The notes under the pieces: model-generated
What the model was told of the DNA's origin: nothing
Database searches by the model: none
The model's input: the letters and a program-made list of their open reading frames with translations, nothing else
From: Desulfosarcina widdelii
Lineage (GTDB): Bacteria > Desulfobacterota > Desulfobacteria > Desulfobacterales > Desulfosarcinaceae
Reading direction: 5' to 3'
Length of the DNA: 64,000 nucleotides
Assembly: GCF_009688965.1 (NCBI RefSeq)
Contig: NZ_AP021875.1
Coordinates: forward strand, 3,720,001 to 3,784,000
Translations under genes and position numbers: made by a program
Shown here: piece after piece, positions 7,971-15,207 of the stretch
How the letters are laid out: each line of letters starts with the position of its first letter
Numbering within the stretch: the stretch's first letter is position 1

Positions 7971-8948
7971 TCATTGATCGCCTTTACCCAATCTCCACTC
8001 CACTCCCCCCAGCCGTTCCAGGTTCTTCCGAAATTCATCCAAATCCCGCGCCACAATCATTCCGCAGCGCAGTTTGCGGATAGGAACGATATCGATGCCG
8101 GGGCCGCCCACAAAGATGGGCAGTCTGCTTCCCACCAGGCGGCGCAATTTTCTCAGCTCCGGCGCCAGTCGATTGTCCTTGACCCGGTGGCAGAGGCTCA
8201 GCGCCAAAGCCCGGGCATTCAATTGCCGGGCTGTATAAGCAAGCTCCTCGGCCGGCAGATTCGGCCCGAAATAGACGGCCCGCCAGCCGGACTCCGAGGC
8301 GGCCACGGCCGCTGCCAGCGCCCCGAATTCATGCCAGTGGCCGACCGGCGTGGCCACCACGATTCGGGGAGCCTCCTGCGAAACGTCGGCATTTCTCAGC
8401 ATATCCCATAAAAGTGAACGGACCACGACCGATGCCAGATGCTCGCCGACGATCTTCATCTTACCGTTGCGCCACAGGTCGCCGATTTTCTCGAAAATGG
8501 GCAGGACCACACCCTGCAAAAAGGCCTGGCGGGGCATCTCCACGGCCGCATCGTTGAGCACGGTTTCAAGGGAGGCGGCATCCAGCCGGTTGATGTGGGA
8601 CAGCGCCACTTCCAACACCTGACCGGAATCAAGATGCGGGGCTGGCGGCAAAATAGCGGCATCCCGGGAAACGCCTCTGGCAAGGTCCGCTTCACCGGCT
8701 TTGTTGAGCAGTCGTGCGAGATCTTCCTCGCTCAGGCTCGCCACGGTGGAAATCGGATGGCCCTGATCCACGGCCCGCTTCAGCAGGCGAAGCCGTTCGA
8801 TGTCGCTGTCCGTAAAACACCGGCGCTGGTTGCTCGACCGCCGGGGGCAGACCGCCTGGTAGCGTGCCTCCCAGCTCCGGATCAGATAGGGTTTCAGCCC
8901 GGTCCGGTGGGCCACATATTTAATGGTGTATGTGGGTGCCTTTGCCAT
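7971..8948 (-). CDS. CarH-type MerR regulator with cobalamin-binding domain
   Basis: 325 residues. An N-terminal MerR winged helix (TIKYVAHRTGLKPYLIRSWE) is followed by a four-helix B12-capping domain and a C-terminal Rossmann B12-binding domain. The capping domain has W, nine residues, then EH (LWRNGKMKIVGEH), the CarH Wx9EH signature. The B12 domain has GHWHEFG, i.e. HxxG with the usual acidic residue at -2 replaced by His. CarH proteins bind adenosylcobalamin, repress DNA in the dark and release it in light. Divergent from lon, with paired operator-like repeats between them. The frame extends 17 codons upstream, but those overlap the promoter, so MAKAPTY is taken as the start. Confidence 0.82.
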   Translation of the reverse strand: MAKAPTYTIKYVAHRTGLKPYLIRSWEARYQAVCPRRSSNQRRCFTDSDIERLRLLKRAVDQGHPISTVASLSEEDLARLLNKAGEADLARGVSRDAAILPPAPHLDSGQVLEVALSHINRLDAASLETVLNDAAVEMPRQAFLQGVVLPIFEKIGDLWRNGKMKIVGEHLASVVVRSLLWDMLRNADVSQEAPRIVVATPVGHWHEFGALAAAVAASESGWRAVYFGPNLPAEELAYTARQLNARALALSLCHRVKDNRLAPELRKLRRLVGSRLPIFVGGPGIDIVPIRKLRCGMIVARDLDEFRKNLERLGGVEWRLGKGDQ

Positions 8949-8955
8949 ATCAAAA

Positions 8956-8984
8956 AACATAAAAAAAGCAATTGCCATTGTCAA
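8956..8984 (-). promoter_or_regulatory. Sigma-70-type promoter of the MerR/B12 gene
   Basis: On the minus strand TTGACA (8984-8979), a 17-bp spacer and TATGTT (8961-8956). The ATG lies 8 nt after the -10 box, so transcription would start at or next to the A of the start codon, giving a leaderless mRNA. Confidence 0.6.
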
Positions 8985-8989
8985 TATTA

Positions 8990-9009
8990 TGTTTAACATT
9001 TGTTTAACA
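8990..9009. promoter_or_regulatory. Paired operator-like repeats between merR/B12 gene and lon
   Basis: TGTTTAACA occurs twice (8990-8998 and 9001-9009), 11 bp apart centre to centre, one helical turn. The first is part of the odd palindrome ATGTTTAACAT. They lie 5 bp upstream of the -35 box of the regulator gene and 33 bp before the lon start, as expected for sites bound by a CarH-like oligomer. Assignment to this regulator is inferred from position. Confidence 0.5.
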
Positions 9010-9042
9010 TAAATTGAAAATCAAACCGGTAGAGGTGAACCG

Positions 9043-11559
9043 ATGAATACAGATTTCGACGAAGCCAACAGCAAACACAGGGAACCCTCGGGTGCTTCGA
9101 CAACGGAAGCCCGTGAGGTTATTCCCATCTTGCCGATCCGCAACATGGTTGCCTTTCCCCAGATGAGCGCCCCTTTTATGATCTCTTTTAACGTCGCATC
9201 GGTGATCGACGAAGCCATGAAAGCCGATGGGATCGTGGGGCTGCTGACCGTGAAGGACCCCGAGGTGGATTACCCGGTGCCGGGCCAGTTGTACGAGGTG
9301 GGCACCATCGCCAAGATCCTGCATGCCAAGAAAAACGAAGAAGGGGTGATGGTCGCACTTCTCAACGGCATCAGCCGCTTTAAGGTCGACACCTGGCAGG
9401 CGGACGGTCAACTGTTGAAGGCCAGCGTGGTGCAGGCCCCGGAGGTCGTCGAGTCGGGCGTTGCCTTCGAGGCCCTGGAGCGCCAGTTGCGGGAAGCGGT
9501 GACGGAGGTGCTGGCCATGATGCCCAACGCGCCGAAAGAGGCCGCGGAAACGGTCGCCCGCATCGAGGATCCGCTTCAACTGTCCTATGTAACGGCCTTC
9601 AACATGGCGATGAAAACCGAGGCGCGCCAGGCGGTGCTCGAGGCCGACAGCGTGTCCGAGAAGTTCCGACTGCTGCTCTCCCACCTGGCCCGCGAAAAAG
9701 AGGTGCTCGACATCGGCAAGAAGATCAAGTCCGAAGTGCAGGAGAAGATGAGCAAGTCCCAGCGCGACTATTTTCTGCGGCAGCAGCTCAAGGCCATCCA
9801 GGAAGAGTTGGGTGAGAACGAAGAACCCCCGTCGGAATCCGATGAGTATGAAGAGAAGATCGAACAGTCCATGATGCCCGACGAAGCCCGCAAAGAGGCA
9901 AAGCGGGAGCTTTCGCGCCTGCAGCACATGTCTCCGCAGTCGGCCGAATATCCGATCATCAAGACCTACCTGGACTGGTTGATCGATCTTCCCTGGGAAG
10001 AGCAGAGCGAGGATCACGGCGATATCCCCACTGCGCGGCGCATCCTGGACGAGGACCATTACGGCCTGGAAGAAGTCAAGGAGCGGCTGATCGAATACAT
10101 TGCGGTTCGCCGCCTGATCCAGGACCGGGGAACCCGGGAAAACCGGGGAAAAACAGACAGCGCGCCCGAAGCCAGGACCGCCATGGGCGTGATTCTCTGC
10201 CTGGTCGGCCCTCCGGGTGTCGGCAAGACCAGTCTGGGCCGCAGCGTGGCCCGGGCCCTGGGCCGTGAGTTCACCCGCATGAGTCTGGGCGGCGTCCGGG
10301 ACGAGGCCGAGATCCGCGGCCATCGCCGGACCTACATCGGCGCCATGCCGGGACGGATCATTCAGTCCATCAAACGTGCGGGCACCCGCAATCCGGTCTT
10401 CATGCTCGACGAGATCGACAAGGTCGGCCAGGACTGGCGCGGCGATCCCAGCAGTGCCCTGCTGGAAGTGCTGGACCCGGCCCAAAACAGCGCCTTTCGC
10501 GATCATTACCTGGATGTGGACTTCGACCTGAGCGAGGTGATTTTCATCGCCACGGCCAACCAGATGGACACCATCCCCGGTCCGCTGAAGGACCGCATGG
10601 AAGTCATTCAGATAGACGGCTACACCGACCTGGAGAAACTGCAGATCGCCAAGGGGCACCTGATTCCCCGGCAGCTCGACGCCCACAGCCTGCAAACCGA
10701 CGAGGTGACGTTCATGGACGATGCTGTTTTGAAGATCGTTCACGACTATACCCGCGAGGCCGGGGTGCGCAATCTCGAAAGGCACATCGCCGCCATCTGC
10801 CGCAAGGGGATCGTATCCCTGAATGAAAAGGGGTGGGAGCATGTGGTGGTGACCGAGGCCATGGTGCGCGACTACCTGAAAAAAGAGCGCTTCGAAGCCG
10901 AACGCTCAGAGGCCTTTACCACTCCGGGAATTGCCACCGGACTGGCCGTCACCCCGGTGGGCGGAGATATTCTGTACATCGAAGCCTCCCGCATGCCGGG
11001 CAAGGGGCGCCTGTCCTTGACCGGTCAGTTGGGAGACGTGATGAAGGAGAGTGCGGAGATCGCGCTGAGCTACGTGCGCACCCAATCCGCATCGCTGGGC
11101 ATCGACCCGGAGGTTTTCGAACAGTCCGATGTCCATCTGCACGTTCCTGCCGGAGCCCTTCCCAAGGACGGCCCTTCGGCGGGGGTGGCCATGGTGATGA
11201 CCCTGGCCAGCCTGTTCAGCGGCAAACCGGTTCGCAGCGATGTGGGCATCACCGGCGAGATCACCCTGCGCGGCCGGGTGCTTCCGGTCGGCGGCATTAA
11301 AATGAAGGCCCTGGCAGCCCACCGCGCCGGCCTGAAAACCGTGATTCTTCCCAAGCGCAACGAATCCGACATCGAGGAACTGCCCGACGAGGTGCGCGAC
11401 GCGATGTCCTTTGTCACCGTGGACCGCATCGACGAGGCCATTGCCGAGGCTTTCACAAACCCGCCTGCCGGTGGTATGGTTGTGGATGGATGCGAGCCGG
11501 AAACGGATCTGGAAATCGGCGATGCGGGCGACGTCGAAGCGGTGCCGCTGACCTGTTGA
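9043..11559 (+). CDS. lon: ATP-dependent protease Lon
   Basis: 838 residues, the size of bacterial Lon. The N-terminal substrate-binding domain opens with IPILPIRNMVAFPQM. The AAA+ module shows Walker A GPPGVGKTS (near 389-397) and Walker B VFMLDEIDKV. The C-terminal protease domain has the catalytic Ser in KDGPSAGVAM (about residue 712) and the Lys in the GGIKMKALAAHRAG segment. It degrades misfolded and short-lived regulatory proteins in the cytoplasm. AGAGGTGA precedes the ATG. The C-terminal ~45 residues are an acidic extension. Its position opposite a light/B12-type regulator suggests inducible control of this copy. Confidence 0.97.
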   Translation: MNTDFDEANSKHREPSGASTTEAREVIPILPIRNMVAFPQMSAPFMISFNVASVIDEAMKADGIVGLLTVKDPEVDYPVPGQLYEVGTIAKILHAKKNEEGVMVALLNGISRFKVDTWQADGQLLKASVVQAPEVVESGVAFEALERQLREAVTEVLAMMPNAPKEAAETVARIEDPLQLSYVTAFNMAMKTEARQAVLEADSVSEKFRLLLSHLAREKEVLDIGKKIKSEVQEKMSKSQRDYFLRQQLKAIQEELGENEEPPSESDEYEEKIEQSMMPDEARKEAKRELSRLQHMSPQSAEYPIIKTYLDWLIDLPWEEQSEDHGDIPTARRILDEDHYGLEEVKERLIEYIAVRRLIQDRGTRENRGKTDSAPEARTAMGVILCLVGPPGVGKTSLGRSVARALGREFTRMSLGGVRDEAEIRGHRRTYIGAMPGRIIQSIKRAGTRNPVFMLDEIDKVGQDWRGDPSSALLEVLDPAQNSAFRDHYLDVDFDLSEVIFIATANQMDTIPGPLKDRMEVIQIDGYTDLEKLQIAKGHLIPRQLDAHSLQTDEVTFMDDAVLKIVHDYTREAGVRNLERHIAAICRKGIVSLNEKGWEHVVVTEAMVRDYLKKERFEAERSEAFTTPGIATGLAVTPVGGDILYIEASRMPGKGRLSLTGQLGDVMKESAEIALSYVRTQSASLGIDPEVFEQSDVHLHVPAGALPKDGPSAGVAMVMTLASLFSGKPVRSDVGITGEITLRGRVLPVGGIKMKALAAHRAGLKTVILPKRNESDIEELPDEVRDAMSFVTVDRIDEAIAEAFTNPPAGGMVVDGCEPETDLEIGDAGDVEAVPLTC

Positions 11560-11579
11560 TACGCCGATGGCGAAAAATG

Positions 11580-11601
11580 GGGGCACGGCGCGCCGTGCCC
11601 C
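11580..11601. other. Perfect 22-bp palindrome after lon
   Basis: GGGGCACGGC followed directly by its inverse, 20 bp after the lon stop. It can form a very stable hairpin, but no T tract follows. It could slow RNA decay or be a partial terminator. Confidence 0.4.
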
Positions 11602-11682
11602 TCCTAGACCCGTGTTCGCGGAAACGGCTTTTCCGGTAATCGTTTCAGATCTTATCAATCCTGAATGCAAAAAAGGAAAATC

Positions 11683-12774
11683 ATGCGACCGATCAATCGA
11701 TCCACCCTTGTGGGCCTTGTTTTGATCGTGGTGGCGGCGGGTCTTTTCTACTGGAACCGATCCGTCGAAGAAACGGACCGTATTGCGCAGCACACTCGCG
11801 AGATTACGCCTCGGGGCAGCCTGGCGGACATCGAAAAAACGACCATCTCCATTTTCAATGCCGCTGCGCCATCGGTGGTGTACATCTTCACCGAAAATGC
11901 GGTTTCCGGATTTTTCGGGACCCGTCAGGTCCGGCAGGGGGCCGGATCAGGCTTTCTCTGGGACGACAGCGGCCATGTGGTGACCAATTACCACGTCGTC
12001 GAGGGCGCCCGTCGGATCCAGGCGCGGCTGGACAACGGCGAAGCCATCGAAGCTACCTATGTCGGCGGCACGCCGGATTACGATCTGGCGGTGATCCGGC
12101 TGCGCCGCCCCCCTGGCGACATTCAGCCGATTCCCGTGGGAACGTCCGCCAACCTGCAGGTGGGCCAGAGCGTTCTGGCCATCGGCAACCCTTTTGGCCT
12201 CTCGCGCACCCTGACCACCGGGGTGATCAGCGCCCTCGATCGGAGGCTGCCCACAGCCACCGGCCGCGAAGTGTCGGGTGTCATCCAGACCGACGCGGCC
12301 ATCAATCCAGGCAACTCCGGCGGCCCGCTGATCGATTCCAGCGGACGATTGATCGGGGTCAACACCGCCATCATCTCAGGGTCGGGCAGTTCGGCCGGAA
12401 TCGGTTTTTCCGTGCCGGTGGACGTGGTCAACAAGGTCGTCCCGCAACTGATCGCCAAGGGCAAATACCCCCGGCCGGGAATCGGAATTGTCGTTCTGGA
12501 TGACCAGGCCGCAGCAAGCCTGGGTGTGGTCGGTGTGGTTATCGATCGGGTCATGCCCGGCTCGGCGGCCGACCGCGCTGGCCTGGAGGGCATCGACTAC
12601 CGCCGACGCATCCTGGGTGATGTCATCGTCGCGGTGGGAGCCCAACCCGTGGCCAACATGGAAGATTTCGTCCGGAACCTGCAGGAGGCCAAAATCGGCC
12701 AGTCCATCGACCTGCAGGTGCGGCGCGGCGATGCCCTGCGGGAGGTGGCGGTTACCGTCATGGACATCTCCTAG
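11683..12774 (+). CDS. DegS/HtrA-type periplasmic serine protease with PDZ domain
   Basis: About 363 residues. One N-terminal membrane anchor (LVGLVLIVVAAGLFYW), a trypsin-like domain with His in VTNYHVVEG, Asp in DYDLAVIRL and Ser in NPGNSGGPLID, then one C-terminal PDZ domain. A single anchor plus a single PDZ matches DegS-like proteases that sense misfolded envelope proteins. ATG 11683 is chosen because AAAAGGAAAATC precedes it; an ATG at 11665 is possible. It lies 123 bp after lon, so the two proteolysis genes may respond to related stresses. Confidence 0.88.
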   Translation: MRPINRSTLVGLVLIVVAAGLFYWNRSVEETDRIAQHTREITPRGSLADIEKTTISIFNAAAPSVVYIFTENAVSGFFGTRQVRQGAGSGFLWDDSGHVVTNYHVVEGARRIQARLDNGEAIEATYVGGTPDYDLAVIRLRRPPGDIQPIPVGTSANLQVGQSVLAIGNPFGLSRTLTTGVISALDRRLPTATGREVSGVIQTDAAINPGNSGGPLIDSSGRLIGVNTAIISGSGSSAGIGFSVPVDVVNKVVPQLIAKGKYPRPGIGIVVLDDQAAASLGVVGVVIDRVMPGSAADRAGLEGIDYRRRILGDVIVAVGAQPVANMEDFVRNLQEAKIGQSIDLQVRRGDALREVAVTVMDIS

Positions 12775-12788
12775 CGCCTGGCTTAATG

Positions 12789-14015
12789 TCACTCCAACGA
12801 ATCCGATGGCGGCCATTTTCTCAAAAGCCATCGAATGACAATGGGGAAAAGGATGCAGGTTCCCGCGGTAACCACAACCATCGCCGCGAAAACCGGATAG
12901 GGAACGACGGATTCGCCCATTCCATACCCCTGCTGAACGATCACCATCGCGATTTCGGCCCTCGGAACCATACTGACGGCAAGCAGTGTAGAACTTTTCC
13001 AGCCCCCCTTGCAGCGGGCGGGGATGAGGGTCCCAAAAATTTTACCCACGATGGCGGCAACCATCAGAATAACGCCAAGCCCTAACGCACTTCTCACCAT
13101 GTCCGGGTCGATCCCCAATCCAAGATGAATGAAGAAAAAGGGAATAAACAGCTCATATACGGATTCAATGCAGGTTTCCATCTTGACCGCGTCCGTGTCA
13201 CGGCTGAAGATAAGCCCGGCAAAGAAAGCGCCGATGGCCACTGAAAAACCGAGCAATCCGGCCGTAGCGGCGATCATGAATCCAATACCGATGATAGTGA
13301 CCATAAGGTCCGGCCCGGCTTCCAACTTTTTCAGGAACTCGGTAAACGGCTGTTCCAGATAACGGGAAAAGATGACGCACAGGATGCCGAAAGCGGTCAA
13401 TTTCAGCAGGAACCATAAAAAGGCCCTGGCCAGGGTTGCCATTTTTGGAAAAGACGCGGTCTCCATCAAGACCGGCACGATGGCGAAAAGAAGGGCCATC
13501 AGTACGATGGCCGAAATATCGTCGAGTTCGGCGACATCGATCAACAATTCTCCGGTGGGCGTTCGGATGGCGTCCGCTTCCTGCCACACGGCAACAGGGA
13601 TGCTCACACTCGTAGCGGTAAAGGCTACCCCCACAACCAGACTGGGGATCATGGCCAATCCGAGCAGGTAGTAGCAAACGACATAGCCGAATATACCGCT
13701 GAGAAGGGTATTCCCAAGCCAGATCAGACGGGCCTGTCTGAGCTGTCGTAGAAGTCCCGCAAGATTGCTTTCCAACCCGACACGGAAAAGCAGGCAGATT
13801 ATGCCGATATTCGCCAGAAAGGCGATGACCTGATTGGTTTGCGAGGATAAAAACGGATAACGGGAATCCAGCAGGCGAATGAGAAAACCGATTCCGATGA
13901 AGCCTACCACATTGGAAAGGTAAATTTTTTGAAGAACCGATTGGGTCAATAAAGCGACAGCGATAAGTCCTCCGGCAAGGAGTATGGACAAAAGAATGGA
14001 TTGCTCCGCCTCCAT
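12789..14015 (-). CDS. CPA2-family cation:proton antiporter (Kef/Na+-H+ type)
   Basis: 408 residues made of about 12 hydrophobic segments with the antiporter fold. LLFRVGLESNL after the third helix and a buried acidic pair in IDVAELDDISAI match the ion-binding region of monovalent cation:proton antiporter-2 proteins. There is no C-terminal TrkA/RCK regulatory domain, so it is the short form. AAGGA lies 6 nt before the ATG at 14015; an upstream in-frame ATG has no such site. It should exchange Na+ or K+ for H+ across the inner membrane. It converges on the protease gene with 14 bp between stops. Confidence 0.85.
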   Translation of the reverse strand: MEAEQSILLSILLAGGLIAVALLTQSVLQKIYLSNVVGFIGIGFLIRLLDSRYPFLSSQTNQVIAFLANIGIICLLFRVGLESNLAGLLRQLRQARLIWLGNTLLSGIFGYVVCYYLLGLAMIPSLVVGVAFTATSVSIPVAVWQEADAIRTPTGELLIDVAELDDISAIVLMALLFAIVPVLMETASFPKMATLARAFLWFLLKLTAFGILCVIFSRYLEQPFTEFLKKLEAGPDLMVTIIGIGFMIAATAGLLGFSVAIGAFFAGLIFSRDTDAVKMETCIESVYELFIPFFFIHLGLGIDPDMVRSALGLGVILMVAAIVGKIFGTLIPARCKGGWKSSTLLAVSMVPRAEIAMVIVQQGYGMGESVVPYPVFAAMVVVTAGTCILFPIVIRWLLRKWPPSDSLE

Positions 14016-14070
14016 GATCGGTTCCTTTCCGGTCGGCAGGCTGTTACCCCGGCATTGCAAACGATGGGGT

Positions 14071-15207
14071 TTACATGGGAGCGTCGAAAGGCTCGGCGTA
14101 ACCGGTCAGCTCGACGTAGCCCAGGCCCTCGATGGCCTTCTGCCCGCGGGTTCCTCTGGCCCGGACACTGCCCTCCCAGTAAACCACGCCGGTGCTGTGC
14201 GGGGTGCGCATCTCCTGATCTTCGAGGCCGGCCGTCAGGGCAAGATCCAGTTCCAAGGAAGGAATTTGCAGCCGCCACTGTATCGGATAGCGCGCCCCGC
14301 TGTGGGGGCTGGTCCAGTAGGCCAACGGGGTAGCCTGAAGATCACCGGCCTGCAGGTGCCGTGCGTCCCCCGAAGGCAATACGAAGGTCCCGCTGGAGGC
14401 TGGATTCACGGTTCCGTCCGGCTGGCGCAGCAGGAAAAGCATCACCTCGGTCCGGTCAGACAGCTGCAGACTGAACCAGTCCCATCCGACGATGCCCGGC
14501 TGCAGCGGGGCCGTGCTGAACTCGTGGTCCATCCAGGCCGAGCCCTTCACCCTGCGGCGGGTTCCTTCCACGGTCAGTTCTCCCTGAGCCTGCAGACGGG
14601 TAAACGAGTAGTAGCAGCTGGCCCGCTCGGGGGACTGCCCCTTGCGGCTGTACCCCTCTTCACCGTGGGCCACGGGCGGCTTGGCCGCAGTCAGGTCCAG
14701 GGCCAGGCCGAAGTCGTCGGCCCTGGCCGCCAGCCGATGGCTGTCCAGCCGGATCACCGCCTGCCAATCATAGACCGTGATGGTTACGGCCGCATCGGTC
14801 TGTTCGGCGCCAGCCAGGGAGAGCACCGGGCGGGCCATGCGCTCGGCCTGCAGATGGCGGCCGGCGTGGATATCGGATACCGCGGCATGGGCCAGATAGA
14901 TCTGGTCGCTGCGCCAGGCCGATGCCGGTTGGGGCCAGTCCCGGCGCTGGTCCGGCGAGCGCAGGCCGCTGCGGAAGAAAGTGAGCTGAAAGCCGAAGCG
15001 ATGATTCTCTTCGTCGGTCAGGTTGCCGGTGTAGTACCACCATTCAGTCCGATAGGCCGGATGGGGCCCGTGGTCGTCGGGAAAAGAGAAGTTGCAGGGG
15101 CCGGTAACCGGAACGAATCCCTGTTCCGCCGTGCCGGCCGGGCCGGCGGCAAGGACGACCAGCAGCAGGAACCAGAAAAGAAGACTGCGATGGTGAGAAA
15201 TCCCCAT
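14071..15207 (-). CDS. CrtC/AttH-like secreted lipocalin-type protein
   Basis: 378 residues with a signal peptide (SLLFWFLLLVVLAAGPAGTA) and the CrtC/AttH fold of two lipocalin-like domains. Diagnostic segments are YRTEWWYYTGNL near the N terminus, KGSAWMDHEFS in the middle and GYVELTGY at the C terminus. The family includes carotenoid 1,2-hydratase and AttH, the last protein of the Agrobacterium attEFGH ABC cluster. The start ATG shares one base with the TGA of the upstream permease gene. No carotenoid genes are present, so the AttH-type role, binding or modifying a lipid-like compound outside the inner membrane, is the better inference. Confidence 0.82.
   Translation of the reverse strand: MGISHHRSLLFWFLLLVVLAAGPAGTAEQGFVPVTGPCNFSFPDDHGPHPAYRTEWWYYTGNLTDEENHRFGFQLTFFRSGLRSPDQRRDWPQPASAWRSDQIYLAHAAVSDIHAGRHLQAERMARPVLSLAGAEQTDAAVTITVYDWQAVIRLDSHRLAARADDFGLALDLTAAKPPVAHGEEGYSRKGQSPERASCYYSFTRLQAQGELTVEGTRRRVKGSAWMDHEFSTAPLQPGIVGWDWFSLQLSDRTEVMLFLLRQPDGTVNPASSGTFVLPSGDARHLQAGDLQATPLAYWTSPHSGARYPIQWRLQIPSLELDLALTAGLEDQEMRTPHSTGVVYWEGSVRARGTRGQKAIEGLGYVELTGYAEPFDAPM

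Noticed and set aside
9004..10842. 612-codon frame antisense to lon
   Set aside because: His- and Gly-rich shadow of a certain gene, with no family match.
11580..11601. Rho-independent terminator after lon
   Set aside because: A stable palindrome but no following T run, so kept only as a hairpin.
14071..15207. Carotenoid 1,2-hydratase
   Set aside because: No other carotenoid genes; the ABC operon context supports an AttH-like role.
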